A program made the translations under genes and the position numbers. DNA of 64,000 nucleotides from Mucilaginibacter sp. (GTDB lineage: Bacteria > Bacteroidota > Bacteroidia > Sphingobacteriales > Sphingobacteriaceae). The stretch covers positions 62,001 through 126,000 of the forward strand of contig NZ_JAQBOD010000048.1 of NCBI RefSeq assembly GCF_028288205.1, written 5' to 3'. The notes under the pieces are model-generated. The model did not search any database. It was given only the letters and a program-made list of their open reading frames with translations, and had not been told where the DNA came from. Of this stretch, positions 25,330 to 33,658 are shown one piece after another (the stretch's first letter is position 1; each line of letters starts with the position of its first letter).

Positions 25330-25377
25330 TGTATACGGGTGTATATGGTGTATACACTTACCGTATACACCTACACT
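25330..25377. repeat. ggtgtatac palindromic repeat, copy 1
   Basis: The arms ggtgtatac (25347-25355) and gtatacacc (25363-25371) are exact inverse complements 7 bp apart, with further gtgtata phrases around them. Just upstream, actgaca...gtcagt (25311-25330) forms a small hairpin that may end transcription of the prenyltransferase gene. A more perfect member is at 61528-61583. Confidence 0.65.
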
Positions 25378-25427
25378 TAATAGTTTTACATCTTTCAGAC
25401 TTTCGCTCTTCCTCACTTCCTTACTAA

Positions 25428-25468
25428 TCTGCATATTTGTATATCTGCACATTTGCATATCAAAACAT
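25428..25468. repeat. Intergenic catttgcatatctgcac phrase, copy 2
   Basis: taatctgcatatttgtatat followed by ctgcacatttgcatatc sits directly before the start codon of the M3 peptidase gene. It matches the phrase at 19497-19538 closely. Confidence 0.45.
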
Positions 25469-25469
25469 C

Positions 25470-27170
25470 ATGATCCACAAAAAAACACGCACCTATATAC
25501 CTGCCGACCTTGAAATAAAATGGGAAACGCTCGAACCACTTTATAAAGATTTAGTAAACAGATCTATCAATTCTGTTGAGGAACTGGAACACTGGCTGCA
25601 TGACCGCAGCGAACTGGAAGCCGCCCTGGAAGAAGATTTTGCCTGGCGCTATATCCGCATGACCTGCGATACTAACAATGAGGAACTGCTGGCAAACTTT
25701 CAATATTTCGCTACCGAAATTGAACCCAAGGCCGCGCCTTACAGCAACGAGCTCAACAAAAAACTGGTTAACAGCAAGTTTATTGACCAACTGGATAAAA
25801 ACAAATACTTTGTTTACCTGCGCGGCATCAAAAAATCGCTGGAGCTATTCAGGGAGGAAAATATCCCTATCCAAACAGAAATACAGGTTGAGCAGCAAAA
25901 GTACCAATCTATCAGCGGCTCGCTGTCTGTTCATATCGGCGATAAGGAATATACTTTAGAGCAGGCATCCGTATTTTTAAAAGATACCGACCGCAGCAAG
26001 CGCCGGGAAGTTTGGGAGAAGATAACCGCCCGTCGCCTGCAGGAAAAAGACAAGCTGAATGACCTGTTTGATCATCTGCGCGTTTTACGGCATAAAGTGG
26101 CCCTTAATGCAGGTTTTGAAAACTTCAGGGATTATATGTTCCAGGCACTGGGCCGTTTTGATTATACCCCGCAGGATTGCTACGCTTTTCATGAAGCTAT
26201 TGAACTGGAGATTGTACCCATACTGCGCGAACAAGCCGGACAACGCAAACAAGCGCTTGGTTTAAACGAACTAAGACCATGGGATATGGATGTGAACACC
26301 TCAGGCAAACCTGCCTTAAAACCGTTTAACAGTGGTGAGGACCTGATAGAAAAATCTATCCAATGCTTTAGCAATATCAACCGCTATTTGGGTGAGCGGT
26401 TGGAGATCATGAAAGATAATAACCTGTTTGATGTAGAGAGCCGTAAAGGCAAAGCACCGGGCGGTTATAACTACCCCCTATCAGAAACCGGCGCGCCGTT
26501 TATTTTTATGAATTCGGCCAATACATTTCGTGACCTTACCACTATGGTTCATGAAGGCGGCCACGCGGTTCACACCTTTTTAACTGCCGATCTGGAGCTG
26601 AACGATTTTAAACATTGCCCGTCGGAAGTTGCAGAGTTGGCTTCAATGTCTATGGAGTTAATATCCATGGATAACTGGGATGTGTTTTTTGATAACGAGG
26701 AAGATCTAAAACGTGCCAAACGTGATCAATTGGTTGATGTGTTAAAAACGTTGCCATGGGTAGCCGTGGTAGACCAGTTCCAACATTGGATATATACTAA
26801 CCCCGATCATCTGGCGTCAGAACGTGCCGAAGCCTGGTTAAAGATTTACGAACCTTTTGGTGCAGGTTTTGCCAGCTGGAGCGGCTTAGAAGAAGCCGAG
26901 GCTAATTTATGGCAAAAGCAGTTGCATATATTCGAAATTCCGTTTTATTATATTGAATACGGCATGGCCCAATTGGGCGCCATCGCCGTTTGGAAAAACT
27001 ATAAAGAAAATCCCGAAAAAGCCCTGCAGCAATATCTGGATGCTTTAAAATTAGGATACACCAAAACCATCAAAGAAATTTATGAAACCGCCGGGATCAA
27101 GTTTGATTTTAGTGCCGCTTATGTAAAAGAATTGGCTGCTTTTGTTAAAGCGGAGATAGAGAAGCTATAA
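25470..27170 (+). CDS. M3-family oligoendopeptidase (PepF-like)
   Basis: Zinc metallopeptidase cleaving short peptides in the cytoplasm. 566 residues from ATG 25470-25472 (MIHKKTRTYIPADLEIKW). The zinc motif HEGGH is at 361-365 within TTMVHEGGHAVHTF, and the third ligand region SEVAELASMSMELIS follows. No signal peptide is present. Eleven more residues upstream are open but encode a repeat phrase. Length and motif order fit the PepF branch. Confidence 0.93.
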   Translation: MIHKKTRTYIPADLEIKWETLEPLYKDLVNRSINSVEELEHWLHDRSELEAALEEDFAWRYIRMTCDTNNEELLANFQYFATEIEPKAAPYSNELNKKLVNSKFIDQLDKNKYFVYLRGIKKSLELFREENIPIQTEIQVEQQKYQSISGSLSVHIGDKEYTLEQASVFLKDTDRSKRREVWEKITARRLQEKDKLNDLFDHLRVLRHKVALNAGFENFRDYMFQALGRFDYTPQDCYAFHEAIELEIVPILREQAGQRKQALGLNELRPWDMDVNTSGKPALKPFNSGEDLIEKSIQCFSNINRYLGERLEIMKDNNLFDVESRKGKAPGGYNYPLSETGAPFIFMNSANTFRDLTTMVHEGGHAVHTFLTADLELNDFKHCPSEVAELASMSMELISMDNWDVFFDNEEDLKRAKRDQLVDVLKTLPWVAVVDQFQHWIYTNPDHLASERAEAWLKIYEPFGAGFASWSGLEEAEANLWQKQLHIFEIPFYYIEYGMAQLGAIAVWKNYKENPEKALQQYLDALKLGYTKTIKEIYETAGIKFDFSAAYVKELAAFVKAEIEKL

Positions 27171-27180
27171 AAATATTTTA

Positions 27181-27213
27181 AGACTTACGAAGTTTTTAAA
27201 ACTTCGTAAGTCT
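27181..27213. terminator. Perfect inverted repeat after the M3 peptidase gene
   Basis: agacttacgaagtttt (27181-27196) pairs perfectly with aaaacttcgtaagtct (27198-27213). It is 10 bp after the stop codon but lacks a downstream T-run, so it may be a REP-type hairpin that protects or attenuates the transcript rather than a classic terminator. Confidence 0.5.
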
Positions 27214-27268
27214 ACGTTAAAATGACCTTAAAGCAAAACTTTGGTACGGTTTTAGGGCATATATAGCT

Positions 27269-27928
27269 ATGAAAAAGATATTTTTAAATTCTGCAATATT
27301 ATTATTTCTGGCGTTACCTGTATTTAGCCAGGTATTAAAACCGGTAAAAATTGACAGCTTGGTTACTGTTTCTTTACCTCGCGCCTATCATAAAAAAGAC
27401 ACTTTAGGGCAACAAACTTTTTCGGCAAATGGCCTGTATGGCTATATGGCTGTTATAAGGGCAGTTAACGCCAAAAACAATGAACCATTAAAAATGGAGG
27501 AAGACCTTAATAAGGTTTTATTAGACTATATTAAAGGGATACAGGTTCAATCCGATGACGGTTCGAGCGCGCAAAATGTTCGTGACACTACTATAGGCAC
27601 TTTAAAAGCCAAAACATTTACGTTGCAAACTGATAACGGACAAGGCGATGTTGAACTTAGAAATTTTATATTACTTTATACTACAGGCGCTACTTATACT
27701 TTTGAGTATGTATATCCCGAAAGCAGAGGTGAGGTGGTTAAAGGTGAATTGAAAGCTTTTGTTAGTTCTATCAAGCTATCGCCGATGCTTCAGCGTAATG
27801 ACCAATACTTATCAAATGCTAAAGGCATGTCGCCGGTAATAAAAATAGGTTTGTTTGGCGGCGGTGGATTACTGATAATCATCACTATAATCTTATTTAT
27901 CCAAAAAAAGAGAAGATTAGATTTATAA
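27269..27928 (+). CDS. Exported membrane-anchored protein of unknown function
   Basis: I do not recognise this family. 219 residues: a signal peptide at the start (MKKIFLNSAILLFLALPVFSQ), a periplasmic domain of about 165 residues, and one C-terminal membrane helix (GLFGGGGLLIIITIILFI) followed by QKKRRLDL, a positive stop-transfer tail. This gives an N-out, C-in topology. The domain has beta-rich runs (VELRNFILLYTTGATYTFEYVYP). It overlaps the tail of the convergent PAP2 gene by 6 bp. Confidence 0.7.
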   Translation: MKKIFLNSAILLFLALPVFSQVLKPVKIDSLVTVSLPRAYHKKDTLGQQTFSANGLYGYMAVIRAVNAKNNEPLKMEEDLNKVLLDYIKGIQVQSDDGSSAQNVRDTTIGTLKAKTFTLQTDNGQGDVELRNFILLYTTGATYTFEYVYPESRGEVVKGELKAFVSSIKLSPMLQRNDQYLSNAKGMSPVIKIGLFGGGGLLIIITIILFIQKKRRLDL

Positions 27929-28591
27929 TAATTTTGAACGCTTTAACAGTCCCCTATTCCATTTAGGGGACTTTAAAAATTCGCGATTTTCGGCCCAGTA
28001 TATCCAGAAAATGGTAAGTACCACACCTATTGCCGAACCGGCGGTTACATCTTCAAAAAAATGCTGACTCAGGTACATTCGCGAATAGCCAACTAATATG
28101 GCAATTAATAATAAGGTCAATGCCCATAGCTTATTTTTACACCAGTAAGCCAGCAGCAAGGCTGTTGAAAAAGCCGTTACAGTATGGCCGGAGGGGAAAC
28201 TCCCTAAACTCAACTGATCAATACCCTTAACAAAATGTATACGCAAAAGCTGATCGTGAAAATATAGCTTGGGCCTGGGCGCATTAACAATATGCTTAAT
28301 TATTTGTGCCGATATGGATGTAATGGCATAAGCGCCTGCCAGTAAAAAAGCCTTTCGGTAGCTAAAAAAAAGCAAAATAACTGCCAGTACAATTGTTGTC
28401 CAGCCATTACCCAGGTCAGTAACATAAGGGGCTACCCAATCGCCAAAATCAGTAAATTTTTCGTTTATGGCATAATAAATTTCTTCCCGACTATAGGTGA
28501 GCTTAATAATTAAACAAATAGCTATCAGGATAAGATAGGGGATAAAAAAGAATCTTACTTTGTATAAAATAGCCTTTATTCTGATATTCAT
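27923..28591 (-). CDS. PAP2-family phosphatase (membrane)
   Basis: 222-residue membrane phosphatase of the PAP2/undecaprenyl-diphosphatase type. The three catalytic motifs are complete: K99-x6-R106-P107 (KHIVNAPRP), PSGH at 133-136, and SR(170-171)-x5-H177-x3-D181. Five to six hydrophobic helices surround them. Lipid phosphate substrates such as undecaprenyl diphosphate or phosphatidylglycerol phosphate are possible; sequence alone does not decide. Confidence 0.88.
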   Translation of the reverse strand: MNIRIKAILYKVRFFFIPYLILIAICLIIKLTYSREEIYYAINEKFTDFGDWVAPYVTDLGNGWTTIVLAVILLFFSYRKAFLLAGAYAITSISAQIIKHIVNAPRPKLYFHDQLLRIHFVKGIDQLSLGSFPSGHTVTAFSTALLLAYWCKNKLWALTLLLIAILVGYSRMYLSQHFFEDVTAGSAIGVVLTIFWIYWAENREFLKSPKWNRGLLKRSKLL

Positions 28592-28635
28592 GGGTGCAAA
28601 GTAAGCATATACTTATATCACTGCAAAAAAATGGC

Positions 28636-28643
28636 TATGTTTG
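28636..28643 (+). promoter_or_regulatory. Candidate -7 box TATGTTTG for the permease operon
   Basis: TATGTTTG fits TAnnTTTG and lies 21 nt before the permease ATG in the divergent 73-bp spacer with the PAP2 gene. No clear -33 element. Confidence 0.3.
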
Positions 28644-28664
28644 GTTTCAGGACAATAAATTTAA

Positions 28665-30401
28665 ATGGCAAGAAATCTATTCCGCAAAAAATCAATTGAA
28701 AAAATAGTTGCAGATGCTCACGCCGGCCTTGATGATGGCCACGGAGTATCATTAAATAAAGTTTTGGGTGTGCGCGACCTTACTGCGCTTGGTATTGCCG
28801 CCGTTATAGGCGCCGGTATTTTTAGCACGGTAGGCAAAGCCTGCTTTGACGGTGGCCCGGGCGTTATTTTTTTATTTATGATATGCGCCGTCGCTTGCGC
28901 TTTTTCGGCACTTTGCTATGCAGAATTTGCTTCACGTATCCCAATGTCGGGCAGTGCTTATACCTATTCATATGCCGCGTTTGGCGAAATAATTGCCTGG
29001 ATAATTGGCTGGGACCTGGTAATGGAATATGCGGTAGGTAATATTACAGTAGCTATTTCATGGTCTGGTAACCTCACCAGCTTTTTGCATAATATTGGCC
29101 TGCATATTCCAGACTTTTTATGCACCAGCTTTTTCGAAGTAAAAAATGGGAATACCCGGTATTTAGAAAAAATAGCCAGTCATGATATGGCTGGCGCAGC
29201 AGATTTTTTAAACCTGCACAATATCTGGATCAACGCGCCGCACATTGGTTCAGTCCCTTTTATTATAAATATTCCTGCCTTAGCTATTACTGTTTTTATT
29301 ACCTACCTGGTTTATGTTGGCATTAAAGAATCAAGGCGAGCCAGCAACCTCATGGTATTGTTTAAATTATTAGTAGTTGTTGCTGTAATTGCGGTAGGTT
29401 TTTATTATGTAAACCCTGCAAACTGGGTACCATTTTTACCTAATAAATTTGCCGGTGTAATGAAGGGGGTTTCGGCGGTATTTTTTGCCTATATTGGCTT
29501 TGATGCCATATCAACCACTGCCGAAGAATGTAAAAACCCGCAAAGAGATTTACCACGAGGCATGTTTTACTCCCTGATAATTTGTACCATATTATATATT
29601 TTAATAGCGCTTGTGCTTACCGGCATGGTTAACTATTCAAAACTTAATACCAGCGATTTTTTGGCTAACGCCTTTAACGAACGCGGCTTAAATATATTTG
29701 GCGGTATTATAGCGTTAAGCGCGGTTGTGGCAACCACATCGGTACTGCTGGTATTCCAGATAGGGCAGCCGCGTATTTGGATGAGCATGAGCCGCGACGG
29801 CTTATTACCACCCCGGTTTTCAAAATTACACCCCAAATATCATACACCATCATTTGCAACAATAATTACCGGTTTGGTAGTAGGCATTCCATCTCTTTTT
29901 CTCGACTCGGCAATAGTAACCGACCTATGCAGTATTGGCACCCTGTTTGCGTTTGTATTGGTATGCGGGGGCATTTTAATACTGCCACGTACAGATAAGC
30001 ATTCAGGTAAATTCAGAGTGCCTTATATCAACGGAAAATACCTTGTTCCTTTAATTTTGGTAGCTGCTGTTATATTTGTACAAATACAATTTCCTTATTT
30101 CTTTAAAAATTTCTTTGGTCTTATAGATGCGGGCCAGCCAAATTTATCAAAAGCGGCAGTGTTGCATGAAAGGATACCTTATTTTGCTTTCACTTTACTT
30201 GTTTTAGCTATTACAGTAGCAGGCTTTATTAAAAACTTTTCTTTAATACCGGTACTTGGGTTAATATCCTGTTTTTATTTAATGACGGAGTTAGGCACAA
30301 CCAACTGGTTGCGCTTTATAATATGGCTTATTATAGGCTTGATTGTTTACTTTACTTATAGTTACAAAAACAGCAAGCTTGGCAAGGAAGCATATAGTTA
30401 A
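28665..30401 (+). CDS. APC-family amino acid permease
   Basis: Inner-membrane amino acid transporter of 578 residues with 12-14 hydrophobic helices. The APC signature around helix 1 is clear: LTALGIAAVIGAGIFSTVG, followed later by FFAYIGFDAISTTAEECKNPQRDLPRG. This resembles the cationic amino acid transporter (YfnA/CAT) branch, though substrate is not certain. An N-terminal cytoplasmic stretch (FRKKSIEKIVADAHAGLDDGHG) is typical of that branch. A SemiSWEET gene follows after 6 bp. Confidence 0.9.
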   Translation: MARNLFRKKSIEKIVADAHAGLDDGHGVSLNKVLGVRDLTALGIAAVIGAGIFSTVGKACFDGGPGVIFLFMICAVACAFSALCYAEFASRIPMSGSAYTYSYAAFGEIIAWIIGWDLVMEYAVGNITVAISWSGNLTSFLHNIGLHIPDFLCTSFFEVKNGNTRYLEKIASHDMAGAADFLNLHNIWINAPHIGSVPFIINIPALAITVFITYLVYVGIKESRRASNLMVLFKLLVVVAVIAVGFYYVNPANWVPFLPNKFAGVMKGVSAVFFAYIGFDAISTTAEECKNPQRDLPRGMFYSLIICTILYILIALVLTGMVNYSKLNTSDFLANAFNERGLNIFGGIIALSAVVATTSVLLVFQIGQPRIWMSMSRDGLLPPRFSKLHPKYHTPSFATIITGLVVGIPSLFLDSAIVTDLCSIGTLFAFVLVCGGILILPRTDKHSGKFRVPYINGKYLVPLILVAAVIFVQIQFPYFFKNFFGLIDAGQPNLSKAAVLHERIPYFAFTLLVLAITVAGFIKNFSLIPVLGLISCFYLMTELGTTNWLRFIIWLIIGLIVYFTYSYKNSKLGKEAYS

Positions 30402-30407
30402 ATCAGC

Positions 30408-30662
30408 ATGAACTATATTGAAATTATTGGTTTAATGGCCGCGTTTAGCACTACAGTTTCTTTTCTGCCGCAGGCGGTTAAAACTATTCGCACTAAAGAT
30501 ACCTCGGGTATATCATTATCAATGTATGCAGTATTTACTACGGGCACTTTTTTGTGGTTAATATATGGCATTCTTAGCCCCAGCCTGCCGGTGGCGCTGG
30601 CCAATGCAGTAACCTTTTTATTTGCAGGGATAATTTTGATCTATAAGATCAGGTATAAATAG
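30408..30662 (+). CDS. SemiSWEET-type small transporter
   Basis: 84 residues with three hydrophobic helices and the conserved Pro-Gln pair at 21-22 (TVSFLPQAVKTIRTKDTSGIS). SemiSWEETs dimerise to make a sugar uniporter (family knowledge). Six bases separate it from the permease stop, so the two are likely co-transcribed, although the substrates differ. Confidence 0.9.
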   Translation: MNYIEIIGLMAAFSTTVSFLPQAVKTIRTKDTSGISLSMYAVFTTGTFLWLIYGILSPSLPVALANAVTFLFAGIILIYKIRYK

Positions 30663-30748
30663 CAATTTTAAAATAACGATATATTACATATTAATTAAAA
30701 CACTTAGGTGTATTATCAGTTGTAGTTTATAACTTTTATACCCTATTT

Positions 30749-32383
30749 ATGACAAGTTTGTACTTTCTTTTTTCCGTAGCATTATCTGTTTTATTCTTAT
30801 CCTTTAATTTTAATATAGCTAAACAACTAAAAATTTTAGCCCTTTTTAGTTTACTAATAATTTCGTCATCCTGTGTATTTGCACAGAGCGCTACACCCAT
30901 AGATACAATTAAACCAGGCAATGGCCCTGTCAAAGAACAGCTGAAAGATATTAAGGCAGCAAAAAAAACAATTACCGACTCCATAGGTAATGAACCTAAA
31001 AAAAGCCCGCTTATTGATACTACTATTAAAAATAAGTATGGCGATCTTTTAAATGATGATAAAAACTTTAATAAAAAATATCCGTTGTGGAAACCTCTTG
31101 TCCAGGTTGTAGGTATTAATGTATTTACATGGTCATTAGACAGACTTGTGCTTAACGAGGATTTTTCGCACATAGGCCCAACAACCTGGAAGTATAATAT
31201 ACAAAAAGGCTGGGAATGGGACGCCGACAGGTTCGGTATAAACTTTATAGGCCATCCTTATACAGGTTCAATGTATTTTAATGCAGCCCGTTCGCAGGGA
31301 TATAATTATATTCAATCTATTCCCTTTGCCGTTGCCGGTAGCTTAATGTGGGAGTATTTTGGTGAAAATTCGCGCCCATCCTATAATGACATCATTAACA
31401 CTCCCGTTAACGGAGCATTTCTTGGGGAAATATTTTACCGCTTAAGTTCAAATATTTTAGATGACCGTACCAGGGGAAGTGAAAGGGTTTTTCGTGAAAT
31501 AGCAGCCGGGTTGGTTGATCCTGTCCGCGGCCTTAACAGGTTGTTACAGGGAAAATCTTTTAGGAGAACTACGAAGGAGGTATATCAAAAAGAACCTCTT
31601 AATATTACCATATTTGCAGGGATACATAAAATAAATAATGATAATAAAACAATATTTGGCAAGGGACCTAACGAGGCCTTAATAAATGTGCAGTTTGATT
31701 ATGGAAACCCGTTTGAAGAGCGTTACCGCAAACCTTTTGATTTTTTCAGACTGCGTACAGAATTTAGTTTCGGATCTGGAAGAAAGCTTTTAGATAACCT
31801 TACCGGTTATGGGATTTTATTGGGCGATAATACAGGTGTTAAAACTGATTATGGTAAATTCTCTGTATTATATGGCCTTTTCCAATATGATGATTACTGG
31901 GATAATAAAACCTTTGAATTAGGGGCACTTGGTATTGGCGGCGGTGTATTTACCAAATATCCAATTAGTAAAACTGTAAATCTTTATACAAATGCACATT
32001 TTGCTTTAGTGCCTTTGGCCGGCAATAGTACACGCTTTGGCCCTGATACATCACAAGTTAGAGATTATACGTATAATAATGGACTGGAGGCTAAATTTGA
32101 AACTACGCTTAATGTAGGGAAAGCTTTCAGCGCATCTTTTATATATTATTATTTCTTTCTTCATACCTATGTTGGTACTCCCGGCAATAATAATATAAGC
32201 ATTTTAAAGCCCAGAATTACCATACAGGTAGCAAAAAACATAAGCCTGGGGTTTGAGCATTTTATATATTATGATGACCGCTATTTAAAAAACATCCCCG
32301 GTATATATTCAGTAAGAACAGAACAAAAAATATTTGTATCCTGGTTTTTGGAAGACCAGCAACGCAAGGGCCGTTATAACTAA
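30749..32383 (+). CDS. DUF3943-domain protein, outer-membrane-associated
   Basis: 544 residues. A hydrophobic N-terminus (about residues 20-45, ending SSCVFAQS) looks like a signal peptide; the extra 20 hydrophobic residues before it suggest the true start may be internal, but no later ATG fits. The middle (WSLDRLVLNEDFSHIGPTTW, HPYTGSMYFNAARSQGYNY) matches the DUF3943 family, and the C-terminal half alternates like an outer-membrane barrel and ends near SWFLEDQQRKGRYN. Function unknown. Confidence 0.75.
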   Translation: MTSLYFLFSVALSVLFLSFNFNIAKQLKILALFSLLIISSSCVFAQSATPIDTIKPGNGPVKEQLKDIKAAKKTITDSIGNEPKKSPLIDTTIKNKYGDLLNDDKNFNKKYPLWKPLVQVVGINVFTWSLDRLVLNEDFSHIGPTTWKYNIQKGWEWDADRFGINFIGHPYTGSMYFNAARSQGYNYIQSIPFAVAGSLMWEYFGENSRPSYNDIINTPVNGAFLGEIFYRLSSNILDDRTRGSERVFREIAAGLVDPVRGLNRLLQGKSFRRTTKEVYQKEPLNITIFAGIHKINNDNKTIFGKGPNEALINVQFDYGNPFEERYRKPFDFFRLRTEFSFGSGRKLLDNLTGYGILLGDNTGVKTDYGKFSVLYGLFQYDDYWDNKTFELGALGIGGGVFTKYPISKTVNLYTNAHFALVPLAGNSTRFGPDTSQVRDYTYNNGLEAKFETTLNVGKAFSASFIYYYFFLHTYVGTPGNNNISILKPRITIQVAKNISLGFEHFIYYDDRYLKNIPGIYSVRTEQKIFVSWFLEDQQRKGRYN

Positions 32384-32799
32384 ACAAGCAATTGTATAGG
32401 TATACGATAAGATCTGCCAATGACAAAAATGCTGTCTGTTTGTTTCACGCGAGGGTGAAACAAATGAAACAAGTGAAACAAGATTTTTGGTTAATTAATT
32501 GCTTATGAGACAATTGCGAAAAAGTGATGAAACAAAATGTAACAACTTATTCGTCAGTATTTTTAGGTATGATTTTAAGTTTCCTTATTGATAATCAAAT
32601 AATTATAAATTACTGATTTTAAGCAAGGATGAAACAAGATGAACAAAATCACTGACAATATAATGCCGCCATTATATCAGATGCCCAAAGTTTATACCAC
32701 GCGAAAGCTTGTGCTAAGAATGATTTTCAAACAGATAATTTAGTGTTGTTTTCAATGCGGTTATTTGCAAACGCAAATATGGTTGCTCGAAAGGGCGTT
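32384..32799. other. Gene-free region with TGAAACAA repeats and a hairpin
   Basis: 416 bp between two convergent genes. A hairpin, tgtttcac (32441-32448) with gtgaaaca (32455-32462), begins a run of three 9-base units (g/atgaaacaa) to 32481. Further single copies occur near 32528 and 32630. Nothing here looks coding. The hairpin may end transcription of the DUF3943 gene; the purpose of the repeated octamer is unknown. Confidence 0.5.
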
Positions 32800-33576
32800 T
32801 TATAAATCCATAGCAAATGATAATACCCCTGTACCATCCTGGTAGGTGGGCATAACCATAACTTTTTTGCCGGTTTTACCGTCGGTATGTGTTAACCAAT
32901 TTCGGATATAGGGATATACCAAATAAGACAATTTAGTTGAAAGGATACCATAACCGGCGCCTGCAACAACATCACTAAACCAATGATCGCGGTTATAGAG
33001 CCTAAATACGCCTGTAGTAGCAGCAAACGTATAGCCAATGATACCATATACGGTTGATTTGCCCGAGTACTCCTGCGCCATAAACTCAGCCGCCATAAAC
33101 GCGGTGGCCGTATGCCCGGATGGAAAAGATAAATAATCCTCATTATTGGGCCGTAAGCGATGGGTTAGATGTTTGGTAGCATAACCAGTTACACCTAATA
33201 TTCCGGCTGATAGGCCAAGCAAAGCGGTACGGTCAATAAAAGTGTTTTTACCAGAAACGCCTACGAGATTTAAGCCATAAACTATTATGATAGGAGCAAA
33301 CTGGAAATAGCTTTCTGTCACCGTGTGGAAATTAGGATCAGTTTTGGCAATCTCAGTATGAATGGAGTAATCTAATTGGCGAATAGGATGAAATACAAAT
33401 GAAAGAGCGCCATAGGCAACCAAGCCGGCCGGAGGTATAAGCGCCCATGCTTTACTGTGTAAATGCTTTACTGTGTCAGGAGCAGTTAAAAGATCCTTTT
33501 TAATAGTATCTCCAATTTTTTGCGCATTGGCCTGATACGAAATAATACAAAATAATGCAACTAATATCCTCTTCAT
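32800..33576 (-). CDS. PAP2-family phosphatase with signal peptide
   Basis: 258 residues with a cleavable-type signal sequence (MKRILVALFCIISYQANAQ), unlike the other PAP2 gene here. Catalytic motifs are K135-x6-R142-P143 (KHLTHRLRP), PSGH at 152-155 and R192-x5-H198-x3-D202 (RLYNRDHWFSDVVAG). The third motif has Phe where Ser is usual. An exported or outer-envelope location is likely; lipid A or undecaprenyl phosphatase roles are possible. Confidence 0.83.
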   Translation of the reverse strand: MKRILVALFCIISYQANAQKIGDTIKKDLLTAPDTVKHLHSKAWALIPPAGLVAYGALSFVFHPIRQLDYSIHTEIAKTDPNFHTVTESYFQFAPIIIVYGLNLVGVSGKNTFIDRTALLGLSAGILGVTGYATKHLTHRLRPNNEDYLSFPSGHTATAFMAAEFMAQEYSGKSTVYGIIGYTFAATTGVFRLYNRDHWFSDVVAGAGYGILSTKLSYLVYPYIRNWLTHTDGKTGKKVMVMPTYQDGTGVLSFAMDL

Positions 33577-33658
33577 ATTATAACGATGTAGATTACAAAC
33601 TTATTTTTACAATCTGTATTAATATTGAAGTAATATTATCTTAAATTGTTTTTAATAA

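Noticed and set aside
32441..32640. Decayed CRISPR or small gene
   Set aside because: The repeated unit is 8-9 bases without regular spacing, and no coding frame is present.
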